This document shows positions 25,546-34,994 of a stretch of 64,000 bases of DNA, piece by piece; the first letter of the stretch is position 1, and each line of letters opens with the position of its first letter. This DNA is from Paraburkholderia heleia NBRC 101817. GTDB taxonomy: Bacteria; Pseudomonadota; Gammaproteobacteria; Burkholderiales; Burkholderiaceae. The translations under genes were made by a program, and so were the position numbers. The notes beneath the pieces were generated by a model. The model saw nothing but the letters and a program-made list of their open reading frames with translations. It made no database searches and was not told the DNA's origin. The DNA lies in the NCBI RefSeq assembly GCF_000739775.1, contig NZ_BBJH01000024.1, forward strand, positions 100,872-164,871. Direction: 5' to 3'.

Positions 25546-28500
25546 TTGCGTTTCCGTGGTTTGGGTAGAAGGCATTTTTGTGCCCGAGGGTTTTGCGTGG
25601 GTAAAGCCAACCTCGTCGCGTCGCCTCACTCGGCGACGCTGCAGGAGGAACCATGCTGCGGGAATGACCAACATTGAGAGGATGGGTGCCGTGACCATGC
25701 CTCCAACCATTGGCGCGGCGATTCGCTGCATCACCTCCGAGCCGGCACCCTGCCCGACCATGACAGGAATCAGGCCGGCAAGAACCACCGCCACCGTCAT
25801 GGCCTTCGGCCGCACGCGCAAGACCGCACCTTCGCGGATTGCGTCGAGCAGCATGGCCTCGGTCATTGGCTCGCCCGGCTCGAGCCGCCGCTTGAGTGCG
25901 CCCTGCAGGTACAGCAGCATGACGACGCCGAACTCGGCGGCAACCCCCGCGAGCGCGATGAAACCGACCGACGTTGCGACGGACACCGCATGGCCCAGTA
26001 TCCAGATGAGCCAGAACCCTCCGACAAGCGCGAACGGCACCGTCGACATGAGCAGCAACGCATCGGCAACCGAGTGAAAGGTCATAAACAGCAGCACGAA
26101 GATGATGACGAGCGTCACAGGAATGACCGTGCGCAGCTTCGCCGCTGCACGTTCGAGATACTCGAACTGCCCTGACCACGCAATGGAATATCCGGGCGGC
26201 AGCTGCACCTTCGCGGCGACGGCGTGTTGCATCGCCTTCACCGCCGATTCCAGGTCCACGTTCCGGATATCGACGTAGACGTAGCCCGAAAGCCGTGCGT
26301 TTTCGCTTCGAATCATCGGCGGTCCATCGGAGATCCGGATATCCGCCACGTCGCCAAGCTGGATTTGTCCCCCTCGGTCGGTCAACACGGGAAGCTGTCG
26401 CAGCTTTTCGAGCGAATCGCGGACTTCGCGCGGATAGCGGATGTTGATGGGAAAGCGCTCGCGCCCTGCAATGACTTCGCCGACGTTGTCGCCGCCCACG
26501 GCCGTGGAAACCACAGACTGGACATCCCCGACGGAAAGGCCATAACGCGCCGCTGCCTGCCGGTTGATGTCGACGTCGATGTATCGCCCGCCATTCAGCC
26601 GCTCTGCAAGTGCCGAGGTGACGCCCGGAACACCCTTCACCGCCGCCTCGACCTGCCCGGCCACCTTGTCGATCTCATTCAGGTCAGGCCCGGAAATCTT
26701 CACGCCGACCGGCGTTTTGATGCCCGTGGACAGCATGTCCAGACGGTTGCGGATAGGCGGCACCCAGACGTTCGACAATCCCGGCACCTTCACGGTCTTG
26801 TCGAGCTCGTCGACCAGCTTCTCGGGCGTCATACCAGGACGCCACTGGCTGCGCGGCTTGAACTGGATGGTGGTTTCGAACATCTCGAGCGGAGCCGGGT
26901 CGGTCGCCGTGTCGGCGCGGCCCGACTTGCCGAACACGGTCGCAACTTCGGGCACGGTCTTGATGAGCCGGTCGGTCTGCTGCAAAAGCTCGGACGCCTT
27001 GTCTGCCGAAATGCCGGGAAGCGCCGTCGGCATGTATAGCAAGTCGCCCTCGTCGAGCGGCGGCATGAACTCGCCGCCGAGGCGCGAGAGCGGAATGGCA
27101 GTCAGCAGGAGCGCGACCCCAGCCAGCCCAATGGCGACCCACGGGCGGCGCAGTGCGGCTTCGAGCACCGGCCGGTACAGGCGAATGAGCACGCGATTGA
27201 TGGGGTTTGCACGCTCATGCGGGATGCGTCCGCGAATCAGATACCCCATCAGTACCGGCACCAGCGTGACCGACAGGCCGGCAGCCGCTGCAATGGTGTA
27301 AGTCTTCGTGAAGGCGAGCGGAGAGAAGAGCTTGCCTTCCTGCCCCTCCAGCGAAAATACAGGGATGAACGACAGCGTGATGATGAGCAGCGAGAAGAAC
27401 AGTGCCGGTCCCACTTCCGCCGCCGACGTCGCGATGTGTTCCCAACGCTGCGCCGTCGTCATGGGCCTGCCGGGATGTTCGTGTTCGTACGCTTCGAGAT
27501 GCTTGTGGGCGTTCTCTATCATCACGATGGCCGCATCGATCATCGCGCCGATGGCAATGGCGATACCGCCGAGCGACATCAGATTCGCATTCACACCCTG
27601 ATAGCGCATGACGATGAAGGCGGCCAGCACGCCGAGCGGCAGTGACAGGATGGCCACGAATGCGCTGCGCAGGTGAAACAGGAACACGGCACAGACCAGC
27701 CCGACGATGATGAACTCTTCGATGAGCTTGTCCTTCAGGTTGTCCACCGCGCGCTCGATGAGCCGGGAACGGTCGTATGTCGTGACGACCTCGACACCCG
27801 CAGGCAGCGCCCGCTTCAGGTCGGCGAGCTTTGCCTTGACCGCGTCGATGGTCGTCAGCGCGTTTTTGCCTGAACGCATGACGATGACACCGCCCGCGAC
27901 TTCGCCCTCTCCGTTCAGCTCGGCAATTCCCCGGCGCATCTCCGGTCCGATCTGGATGCGGGCGACGTCGCCCAGCAGAACAGGCGTACCGGCGTCATTG
28001 GTGCGAAGGACGACATTGCGAAAATCATCGAGCGAACGCAGGTAGCCCGACGAGCGGACCATGTACTCCGATTCCGCCAGTTCGACCACTGAGCCGCCGG
28101 ACTCCTGGTTCGCCTTGCCAAGGGCATCCGCTACGATGGCCTGGGTGATGCCGTATGCACGCAGCTTGTCCGGGTCGAGCACGACCTGATACTGGCGCAC
28201 CATCCCGCCAATGCTTGCCACTTCCGACACGTCCGGCACGGACTTGAGCTCGAATTTCAGGAACCAGTCGTTGAGTGCGCGCAGTTCCCCCAGGTCGTGC
28301 TGTCCCGTGCGGTCGACGAGCGCGTATTCATAGACCCAGCCCACTCCCGTCGCGTCGGGACCGAGTGACACCGTCGCACCTTGTGGAAGGCGACTCTGGA
28401 CCTGGTTCAGATATTCAAGGACGCGCGAGCGGGCCCAGTACGGGTCGGTCTTGTCATCGAACAGCACATAGACAAACGCGTCCCCAAACGACGAGTACGC

Positions 28501-28749
28501 CCGGATGGTCTTTGCCCCTGGGACGCCCAGCAATGTCGTCGTGAGCGGGTACGTCACCTGGTCCTCGACGACCTGGGGAGCCTGACCCGGATACGACGCC
28601 TTGATGATGACCTGCGTATCGGACAGGTCCGGCAACGCGTCGAGTGGTGTCTCCTTGAGCGAGTAGACGCCCCAACCCGCGACAAGCACTGTCGCCAGCA
28701 ATACCAGGAAGCGGTTATGGATGGACCAGCGTATGAGTCGCGCAATCAT
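25543..28749 (-). CDS. cusA: CusA-type copper/silver RND efflux pump
   Basis: The 1068-residue inner-membrane pump of a tripartite Cu(I)/Ag(I) exporter, proton-driven, taking metal from periplasm and cytoplasm. The three-methionine path of E. coli CusA is conserved: the Met of GDLLYMPTALPGIS, of APLEMFETT and of NRLDMLSTG. The proton-relay Asp is in GAMIDAAIVMIENAHK. Twelve membrane helices in two sets and two large periplasmic loops are evident. Its ATG overlaps the cusB stop by 4 bp (ATGA), showing translational coupling. It is the last intact gene of cusCBA. Confidence 0.93.
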   Translation of the reverse strand: MIARLIRWSIHNRFLVLLATVLVAGWGVYSLKETPLDALPDLSDTQVIIKASYPGQAPQVVEDQVTYPLTTTLLGVPGAKTIRAYSSFGDAFVYVLFDDKTDPYWARSRVLEYLNQVQSRLPQGATVSLGPDATGVGWVYEYALVDRTGQHDLGELRALNDWFLKFELKSVPDVSEVASIGGMVRQYQVVLDPDKLRAYGITQAIVADALGKANQESGGSVVELAESEYMVRSSGYLRSLDDFRNVVLRTNDAGTPVLLGDVARIQIGPEMRRGIAELNGEGEVAGGVIVMRSGKNALTTIDAVKAKLADLKRALPAGVEVVTTYDRSRLIERAVDNLKDKLIEEFIIVGLVCAVFLFHLRSAFVAILSLPLGVLAAFIVMRYQGVNANLMSLGGIAIAIGAMIDAAIVMIENAHKHLEAYEHEHPGRPMTTAQRWEHIATSAAEVGPALFFSLLIITLSFIPVFSLEGQEGKLFSPLAFTKTYTIAAAAGLSVTLVPVLMGYLIRGRIPHERANPINRVLIRLYRPVLEAALRRPWVAIGLAGVALLLTAIPLSRLGGEFMPPLDEGDLLYMPTALPGISADKASELLQQTDRLIKTVPEVATVFGKSGRADTATDPAPLEMFETTIQFKPRSQWRPGMTPEKLVDELDKTVKVPGLSNVWVPPIRNRLDMLSTGIKTPVGVKISGPDLNEIDKVAGQVEAAVKGVPGVTSALAERLNGGRYIDVDINRQAAARYGLSVGDVQSVVSTAVGGDNVGEVIAGRERFPINIRYPREVRDSLEKLRQLPVLTDRGGQIQLGDVADIRISDGPPMIRSENARLSGYVYVDIRNVDLESAVKAMQHAVAAKVQLPPGYSIAWSGQFEYLERAAAKLRTVIPVTLVIIFVLLFMTFHSVADALLLMSTVPFALVGGFWLIWILGHAVSVATSVGFIALAGVAAEFGVVMLLYLQGALKRRLEPGEPMTEAMLLDAIREGAVLRVRPKAMTVAVVLAGLIPVMVGQGAGSEVMQRIAAPMVGGMVTAPILSMLVIPAAWFLLQRRRVRRRDEVGFTHAKPSGTKMPSTQTTETQ

Positions 28750-30272
28750 TTGGCGCCTCCCACGGGTTCGACTTTCGTCAGCTGGTAGCCGTCGTCCGAT
28801 TGCCTGAAGACGAAGTGGACTGTCTGGCCGGGCTTGATGTCGGGAAATGCGCCGGACGACGGCTTGTCGAACGACATCGTCATCGCACCCCAGCCCAGTG
28901 CCGGCACCGGTTGATGCGAGAAGGTGATGTCGGCAGCCGTCACCTTTTCTACCTTGCCGGTGGTCTCGTAAGTCTGCGGGTCAGCGCCCGGCGTGGATGC
29001 GGGAATGGCAGCACTCGCGCCCGCAGCGCCTTCGAGTCTCGGCAGGACCGATTTCAGGCTGGCTTCCGAGTCGATCAGGAACTGGCCAGATGCGACGACC
29101 GTCTCACCATCGCTCAAGCCACGGATGACTTCGGTCTCGCTACCGACGTCGTTGCCGACCGTGACGTCTGCAGGTTGCAGGCGGCCGTCCGCGTTTTTGA
29201 CGATCACGACCGAGCGTTTGCCGGTCGTGATGACGGCTTCGGACGGCACGAGCAGCCGCGAGACAGGTTTTTGCGCATCGACGCGCACCCGCATCAGCAT
29301 GCCGGGCGTGAGCCTCAATGCGGCGTTATCGATTTCGAGCCTCGCCTGCAGTGTGCGGCTCGACGTGCTGATGCCGGGCAGGATTTCGCGAATCAGCCCC
29401 TTGAAGTGCTGCGTAGGGTCGCCGCTGAACGTCGCGTCGACGCGCATGCCGGGCTGCACGCTCAACGCCAGGTGCTCGGGAATCTCGACGATAAGCCAAA
29501 GCCTCGATAGACCTGCGACCTTCGCAAGCGTCTGGCCGGGCGCGACCTGCGCGCCATCGCGCACGTTCAGTTCGGTCACGACCCCTGTCTCCGGTGAGGC
29601 GAGGACGATGTGCGTTTGTACCTTGCCCGTCCGGTCGAGGCCGGCAATGACGGCATCCGGAATCGACAGCGCGCGCATGCGCGTGCGCGACGCTTCCAGC
29701 AAACTGTTGTCCATCTCGCCGCGCTTGAGCGCGAGGTATTCCTCCTGCGGGGCGAGCCAGTCGGGAACGAAGAGCGAAGCAATCGGTGCGCCTTTCGCAA
29801 TCCGTTGCATCGGTGCGCTTGCGTACAGGCGGTCGATGTAGCCCGTCACGCGCGACTGCACGACATCGGCCTGTGACTCGTCGAATTGCGTGGTGCCGAC
29901 GGCATCGAAGCCTTCCGCCGTTTCCTCACGCCGCACGGTAGCGTAGCGGATACCCAGGTTCTGCTGAAGGCCCGGGTTGATTGCGATACCGGGCGAACCA
30001 CCGCCTTCGTCCGCATAGACAGGCTCGAGTTGCATGTCCATGAAAGGCGACTTGCCGGGCTTGTCGAAGCGCTGGTTCGGCACCATCGGGTCGTGCCAGT
30101 AGAGCACTTTCCTGCCGGTTTTCGGGTCAGTCAGATTGCCGGAACCCAACGCGGCGGCCGTGTTTGCGCCCGTTGCCGGCGCGTGCCGCGAGCCGGCGAA
30201 ATACCCGGCGCCGAGAAGCGCTGCAGCGGCAAAGACCGCCAGGATCGCGCGTGCCAAAGGTTTTTGAGTCAT
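28746..30272 (-). CDS. cusB: CusB periplasmic adaptor fused to a C-terminal CusF domain
   Basis: A 508-residue membrane-fusion protein. After an N-terminal membrane anchor (about residues 8-25) comes a metal-binding segment KVLYWHDPMVPNQRFDKPGK followed by SPFMDMQLEPVY, typical of CusB-like adaptors, then the adaptor barrel and hairpin. The last 75 residues form a CusF-like domain, with the copper set His, Trp, Met, Met in FSHQPVPALGWGAMTMSF matching His36, Trp44, Met47 and Met49 of E. coli CusF. The metallochaperone is therefore tethered to the adaptor. GGAG precedes the chosen ATG; it lies 11 bp after cusC. Confidence 0.92.
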   Translation of the reverse strand: MTQKPLARAILAVFAAAALLGAGYFAGSRHAPATGANTAAALGSGNLTDPKTGRKVLYWHDPMVPNQRFDKPGKSPFMDMQLEPVYADEGGGSPGIAINPGLQQNLGIRYATVRREETAEGFDAVGTTQFDESQADVVQSRVTGYIDRLYASAPMQRIAKGAPIASLFVPDWLAPQEEYLALKRGEMDNSLLEASRTRMRALSIPDAVIAGLDRTGKVQTHIVLASPETGVVTELNVRDGAQVAPGQTLAKVAGLSRLWLIVEIPEHLALSVQPGMRVDATFSGDPTQHFKGLIREILPGISTSSRTLQARLEIDNAALRLTPGMLMRVRVDAQKPVSRLLVPSEAVITTGKRSVVIVKNADGRLQPADVTVGNDVGSETEVIRGLSDGETVVASGQFLIDSEASLKSVLPRLEGAAGASAAIPASTPGADPQTYETTGKVEKVTAADITFSHQPVPALGWGAMTMSFDKPSSGAFPDIKPGQTVHFVFRQSDDGYQLTKVEPVGGAK

Positions 30273-30283
30273 GGTTTGCTCCT

Positions 30284-31579
30284 TCATTCGGCAGCGGCCA
30301 TCGTCGTTGGCACAACCTGGTATTCCAGTTGGGCCCACGTCTGCGAAACCTCACGCTTGAGGTCGAGAACCTGGATCTGCGCATCCAGTTGCGCCCGGCG
30401 GGCCGCAAACGTATCGGCTAGCGAACCGGTCCCCGCCTGGTAAGCGGCGACGGCGAGTTCGACGCGCTGGTCGGCGGCCGGCAACAGGGACCGGGTGAGA
30501 TTCGCGATGCGTTCGCGACCGCTGGCGAGCGTTGCCGACGCGGTGCGAATATCGGCTTGCACCTGCCGGAGCGCGTCTTCGTACATCAGATGGGCCTTGG
30601 TCGCGAGTTCGGCCTTCTCCGATACATCACGGTCCTCGCGGTCCCTCCGGTTAATGGGCAAAGGAATGCGCACCCCGACCGACACCATGTTCGAATACGC
30701 TCCGCCGCGTTGCTGGTACGAGACTTCCCAGGTCCAGTTGGGGCGGCGCTCGCTGCTGGCGACAGCCGTGCTGGCATCGGCGACGGCGATGTCATCGGCC
30801 GCTGCGACGAGTATCGGCTGCACCAGCCGGAGTTCATCGGGTGGCAAGGAAGAGACATAGGACTCGGGCGCGGGCGGCTCGCCCGTCACATCGGTCGCAG
30901 GCGTCGCGGTCCAGCGCGAGAGACCAATGAGCGCGGTCTGATACGTTTGCTGCGCCTTGAGCACCTGGTCCTGCGTCTGGGCCCGCGTTGCCTCGGCTTG
31001 TACGACGTCGGCAGCCGTCGCCCTCGCTCCCCGGTATGCGGCCTTTGTCGCGGCGAGTTCGTGAGTCATGTGATCCAGCAACGCCTGCTGGAGCGTCAGG
31101 GCCCGCCTGGCATAGACGGCGTCAAGCCAGGCAGTGGCGGTCTGCTGCCGCACATTCGCGAGTTGTGCGAGATAGCCGGCCTGCTCGCGCTTCACCACCT
31201 CGCTGGCGAGGTCGGAACGAAGGCGCCGCTTTTCCCGCGAGACCCACTCCTGCTCGATGCCGATACGCCGCATCGTCATGAAGTCCTGGCCGATGGTGAA
31301 GCGCTGCGCGCCATTTATCGGCAGGTTGTCGACGCCGGCCGCGAGCACCGGGTCCGGCAATTGCCCCGCCCGGACCGCGGCTTCGGAGCTCGCGTGTACG
31401 GACGCCTGCGCGGCCTGCATGGCCGCAGAGTGGTCGGTTGCCGCCTGCAACGCCGCTTCGAGCGTGAGGGGCGCTTGCTGCGCATGCGCGGCAGAAGCAA
31501 GCCATATCAGCGCGGCGCAAATCGGGCGCGCGCGCAGGGATGCACGCCGGCATGGCGGCGTGCCAATCGTCAAAAACAT
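30284..31579 (-). CDS. cusC: CusC-type outer membrane factor
   Basis: A 431-residue TolC-superfamily channel. Signal peptide ends near SAAHA-QQ; no lipobox Cys, unlike E. coli CusC, so it may be non-lipidated. Two repeats of long helices with alternating Ala/Gln/Leu (ALQAATDHSAAMQAAQASVH, AELATKAHLMYEDALRQVQA, VAAYQAGTGSLADTFAARRA) are the family pattern. First of the three pump genes, followed by cusB after 11 bp. A 93-bp gap with a hairpin lies between it and the preceding Met-rich gene. Confidence 0.9.
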   Translation of the reverse strand: MFLTIGTPPCRRASLRARPICAALIWLASAAHAQQAPLTLEAALQAATDHSAAMQAAQASVHASSEAAVRAGQLPDPVLAAGVDNLPINGAQRFTIGQDFMTMRRIGIEQEWVSREKRRLRSDLASEVVKREQAGYLAQLANVRQQTATAWLDAVYARRALTLQQALLDHMTHELAATKAAYRGARATAADVVQAEATRAQTQDQVLKAQQTYQTALIGLSRWTATPATDVTGEPPAPESYVSSLPPDELRLVQPILVAAADDIAVADASTAVASSERRPNWTWEVSYQQRGGAYSNMVSVGVRIPLPINRRDREDRDVSEKAELATKAHLMYEDALRQVQADIRTASATLASGRERIANLTRSLLPAADQRVELAVAAYQAGTGSLADTFAARRAQLDAQIQVLDLKREVSQTWAQLEYQVVPTTMAAAE

Positions 31580-31638
31580 GTTCTAACCCCAACGATGGAG
31601 CCCCAAACGGGACTTCACGTCCTGGACACAGGACGACC

Positions 31639-31656
31639 TCGCCGCTCACGCGGCGA
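31639..31656 (-). repeat. Small hairpin between Met-rich gene and cusC
   Basis: TCGCCGC and GCGGCGA with a 4-base loop. It could set the relative expression of the first gene and cusCBA by partial termination or RNA protection. No T-run follows. Confidence 0.3.
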
Positions 31657-31672
31657 ACCAGTCAAACGAGGG

Positions 31673-32035
31673 TTAGATGGCTTGGGGAGGCCGCCAGAGG
31701 CCGTCCGGCACGTGACCGGCAAACGACTCGGCGTAGTGGAAAACGACCTGACGGGTGACAGTCATGGGATGGCTGACGGTCGCCTGCGCGGGAGGGTAGT
31801 AGATGCTGGCGAACTGACACTGTGCCGCACCCTTGCAGAAGCCGTCCTTGGCCTTGCTCGCCGACGACGGCTTCATCGTCTCGCATCCCGGCATTTCGGC
31901 GGACACGGAGCCGTCGTCGTGCATCGGCATCGACTGCTGCATCGGACATTCGCCCGCCATGCCGGTGGCTGCCAGCCCGCTCAGGGGCAGCATCGCGCAC
32001 AGCATCAAGACGAGAATGGTCCGGAGAATTTTCAT
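31673..32035 (-). CDS. Met/Cys-rich secreted protein at head of cus operon
   Basis: A 120-residue exported protein: signal peptide MKILRTILVLMLCAMLPLSG, then a mature part with clustered possible metal ligands (CPMQQSMPMHDD, MPGCETM, GFCKGAAQC) and an end AESFAGHVPDGLWRPP of a kind often seen in small proteins of heavy-metal clusters. It is first in the row before cusCBA on the same strand, 93 bp ahead of cusC, so a periplasmic copper-binding or sensing role is plausible. A TAGAAT -10-like box about 25 bp before its ATG could serve the whole operon, but the -35 is poor. Confidence 0.7.
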   Translation of the reverse strand: MKILRTILVLMLCAMLPLSGLAATGMAGECPMQQSMPMHDDGSVSAEMPGCETMKPSSASKAKDGFCKGAAQCQFASIYYPPAQATVSHPMTVTRQVVFHYAESFAGHVPDGLWRPPQAI

Positions 32036-32134
32036 GGCAGCGATTGCAGGCAGCCGATTCTATCGTGTTTGCGTTTCATTTTGTCCGCTAGCGGTGACTA
32101 TTCGCCATACAGCGTCCGGATCGCCAGCGGCCGT

Positions 32135-33034
32135 TTACTGCGGTAGATCCGACCTGACGATCGCGACGACCCAGTCAACGAACGTTCTGATTGCGACAGT
32201 GGCGCGTGCCTGAGGATAGACGATGGAAATCGGCACGGGCGCGCATCTCGCACTGGAGAGCACCTCCTTGAGGCGGCCGCTTCGAAGATAAACCGAAGCC
32301 GCAAACTCGGAAAGCTGAATCAAGCCGAGCCCCTCCAGACCGCACTGCAAATACGCCTCCGTTTCGTTGACAGCGAACCGGCTGCGCATCGGCATCTCCA
32401 GATTTTCGCCGTTCACGCGAAAGCGCCAGTCGAGCGGTCGGCCGGTCGCGTTCGACAGGTAATTGATGGTCCGGTGATTGGCGAGCGCGGCAATCGACTC
32501 CGGCTCGCCGTATTGCCTGAGATATCGGGGCGATGCACAGGTCAGCCAGTTGAGCTGCCCGAGCCGGCGGGCTACCAGCGCCGAATCTGCGAGCACCCCG
32601 GTGCGAATCGCGCAATCGATACCTTCGTAGATAAGGTCCGATGGACGATCGCTGAGACCGAGCACCAGTTCGATGTCAGGATACTGAGCCTCGAATTCGC
32701 GCAACCTCGGTACGATGATCGACCGGCCGATCACGCCGGGCATATCAACGCGAATCCGTCCGCGCGGCGCATTGGTCCGCACGGACACGTCGCTCTCCGC
32801 GCTATCGATATCCGCGAGAATGGCCTGGCAGGATGCCAAATAGCGCACGCCCGCCTCGGTAAGGCTAAGGCTTCGCGTGCTTCTCCTGAGCAGCGGCGTG
32901 CCGAGATATGCCTCCAGGTTCTTGATCATCGTGGTCACGGACGAACGGGGCATCGACAAGGTCTCCGCGGCCTTACTGAAGCTTCGCGCCTCGACGACCC
33001 GCACGAACGTTGTCATCGCTTGAAGTTTGTCCAT
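32135..33034 (-). CDS. LysR-family transcriptional regulator
   Basis: A 299-residue LTTR of the CrgA-like group: MDKLQAMTTFVRVVEARSFS, TLSMPRSSVTTMIKNLEAYL (HTH), TPLLRRSTRSLSLTEAG and a linker RTNAPRGRIRVDMPGVIG, nearly the same layout as the regulator at 5755-6672. An open extension upstream of 52 residues has no family match, so the internal ATG is the start. It is divergent from an NmrA-like reductase gene, 250 bp away, and is its likely regulator rather than that of the cus operon. Confidence 0.9.
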   Translation of the reverse strand: MDKLQAMTTFVRVVEARSFSKAAETLSMPRSSVTTMIKNLEAYLGTPLLRRSTRSLSLTEAGVRYLASCQAILADIDSAESDVSVRTNAPRGRIRVDMPGVIGRSIIVPRLREFEAQYPDIELVLGLSDRPSDLIYEGIDCAIRTGVLADSALVARRLGQLNWLTCASPRYLRQYGEPESIAALANHRTINYLSNATGRPLDWRFRVNGENLEMPMRSRFAVNETEAYLQCGLEGLGLIQLSEFAASVYLRSGRLKEVLSSARCAPVPISIVYPQARATVAIRTFVDWVVAIVRSDLPQ

Positions 33035-33070
33035 GAGTTGTGCGTGTAACCCGCGTGATTGGCTCGGGAG

Positions 33071-33094
33071 TGCCATGTTACCAACCCGATGGCA
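33071..33094. promoter_or_regulatory. Weak candidate operator in LysR/NmrA gap
   Basis: TGCCAT and ATGGCA, perfect 6-bp arms spaced by 12 bp, about 40 bp before the LysR ATG. Position fits an LTTR autoregulatory site, but the arms are short. Confidence 0.3.
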
Positions 33095-33284
33095 TGGGGC
33101 GTCCAGTTTGGCCGCGCAGGCACGCCGTACGGTTTGTCCCTCACGCGTTGTGTATTCAGACACCGCGAACAATGTGCAGCGTTTGCGCACCTACACTGCG
33201 AACCGTTGGGACCGCTTCGGCTTTCGGCGATATCCGCCCGGAGCGAGCCCGTTTTGTCATTTTTGTCCCGAACGGAGGGTGCGC

Positions 33285-34226
33285 ATGTTGAACAACGAAG
33301 CAATATTGGTTTTGGGCGCGGGAGAACTCGGCATGGCGGTGCTGCGCAATCTGGCACGACATGCGAGGCACGCATCCGGCGTATCCATCGCGGTCCTGCT
33401 TCGGCCATCGGCGATGGGGTCCGACGATCCGGCAAAACGCAAGGAGTTGGGCGAGCTGCGCGAACTCGGTATCGAATTCGTCGAGGGCGACCTCACCCGG
33501 CAATCGTGCGCCGATCTCGCCACCACCTTCCGTCGATTCGATACGGTCGTCACAGGGTTCGTCGGCGGTCCGGGCGTGCAGCTGAAAATCGCGCAGGCTG
33601 CACTCGAGGCCGGAATCAAGCGATTTTTCCCCTGGCAGTTCGGCGTGGACTACGATCTCATAGGCAGGGGCAGCGCACAGGACCTTTTTGACGAACAGCT
33701 CGACGTGCGCGACCTTCTTCGGGCGCAGACGCTTACCGAATGGGTGATCGTCTCCACCGGCATGTTCACGAGTTTTCTGTTCGAGCCGTCGTTCGGCGTC
33801 GTCGAACTCGCAACGCATACGGTCAATGCGCTGGGCAGCCTCGACAATGCGGTGACCGTCACGACTGCCGAGGACATAGGCGTCATGACGGCTGAGATCG
33901 TCTTTGGCGAGCCACGGGTTTCGAACCAGGTGCTACACATTGCCGGGGATACGGTAACGTATCGCGAAGTGGCCGACACGCTCGAGCGTGCGCTTGGTGT
34001 ACGACTCGAACGTCATGTATGGACTGTGCCTGAACTGAAGCGACTGCTGGCCGAAGCGCCCGACGACACGTTGCGCAAATATCGCGTGGTGTTCGCTCAA
34101 GGACGAGGCGTTGCATGGGACAAGGCGCGGACGTTCAATGCCCAGAAGGGTGTCCCTCTCTGCGGGATCGACGGCTGGGTGCGCGATAACCTGCCGCGCC
34201 TGCGCGCTGCTTTCCCCGCGCCGTGA
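33285..34226 (+). CDS. NmrA/isoflavone-reductase-like NAD(P)-binding protein
   Basis: A 313-residue atypical SDR. The N-terminal ILVLGAGELGMAVLRNLARH holds the Rossmann glycine loop, an Arg after strand 2 (VLLRPSAM) suggests NADP, and KRFFPWQFGVDYDLIG resembles the active region of aromatic alcohol/isoflavone reductases, where a Lys rather than YxxxK often acts. GGAGGG lies ideally before the ATG, overruling the longer open frame. It is divergent from a LysR gene. The substrate may be an aromatic or quinone-like compound (inference). Confidence 0.82.
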   Translation: MLNNEAILVLGAGELGMAVLRNLARHARHASGVSIAVLLRPSAMGSDDPAKRKELGELRELGIEFVEGDLTRQSCADLATTFRRFDTVVTGFVGGPGVQLKIAQAALEAGIKRFFPWQFGVDYDLIGRGSAQDLFDEQLDVRDLLRAQTLTEWVIVSTGMFTSFLFEPSFGVVELATHTVNALGSLDNAVTVTTAEDIGVMTAEIVFGEPRVSNQVLHIAGDTVTYREVADTLERALGVRLERHVWTVPELKRLLAEAPDDTLRKYRVVFAQGRGVAWDKARTFNAQKGVPLCGIDGWVRDNLPRLRAAFPAP

Positions 34227-34360
34227 TCACGAAGACCGGCTAAACCTGAACTTTCAACTCGAAACGCTCAGAGGCATGCCGTGGATTGCGTTGTGTGGGC
34301 AATCGGTCCCGAACCGAATACGCCCGACTTGGCACGGCGCCATGTCCTATGCGGTGCGCC

Positions 34361-34966
34361 CTAGCGAAGCGCAGCCGCCACCGCTTCCTCAATCTGCAGC
34401 GCAAAGCGCGCTTCAACATCGGGCACCGTGTAGCCAATCGACAGTTCCAGATACGCGTCGCCTAGAACCAGCTGAACGAATGTGGCGGCCCGCAACGCAG
34501 CAGTCGATTCGTCGAACCGCTTTCCCAGTATTTTCGCGGCGAAGGCACGCACGACCTTCGCACCATTTTCATAAAACACCTGGCCGAGTTCCGGAAGACG
34601 CTCGGCCTCAGCAACGATGGCCCGGTAAAGCCGCAGATTGTCCGGCGTGATAAGGCTTTGCGCCAATACCCATCCCAGCGCGCGCAACGCGTCTTCGGGT
34701 GATCCGTCGGATTGCCCGTCCTGAGCGCCGGCAAGAAATCCCCCCACTTCGGCACACATCGAGCTCACCAGACCCACGAAGAGCGCCTCCTTCGACTTGA
34801 AGTGGCGGTAGACCGTCTGTTTGCCGACGCCGGCGGCCGCGGCGACATCGTCCATCGTTGCCAGGCCGAACCCCTGGCTCAAGAAAACGGCTTTCGCGCC
34901 GTCGAGGATGGCGGACCGCTTCCGGCGTTGCAGCGGGCTTAGTTCGGGGAGCGAGGACGTGTTCAT
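34361..34966 (-). CDS. TetR-family transcriptional regulator
   Basis: A 201-residue repressor with an N-terminal TetR HTH (AILDGAKAVFLSQGFGLATM, DDVAAAAGVGKQTVYRHFKS, KEALF) and an AefR/TetR_C-like all-helical ligand domain. The gap to the divergent epimerase gene has an exact tandem of operator half-sites laid over a promoter, so it represses the epimerase-DoxX operon and probably itself until a ligand binds. AefR-like relatives often respond to hydrophobic compounds or quorum signals, which is only a hint here. Confidence 0.9.
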   Translation of the reverse strand: MNTSSLPELSPLQRRKRSAILDGAKAVFLSQGFGLATMDDVAAAAGVGKQTVYRHFKSKEALFVGLVSSMCAEVGGFLAGAQDGQSDGSPEDALRALGWVLAQSLITPDNLRLYRAIVAEAERLPELGQVFYENGAKVVRAFAAKILGKRFDESTAALRAATFVQLVLGDAYLELSIGYTVPDVEARFALQIEEAVAAALR

Positions 34967-34994
34967 GCCCGATAAATAGCAGATCGCCGAGCCG

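Noticed and set aside
32135..33034. LysR gene considered as regulator of the cus operon
   Set aside because: Its divergent partner is the NmrA-like gene, its group usually controls oxidoreductases, and copper operons are normally under two-component or MerR control.
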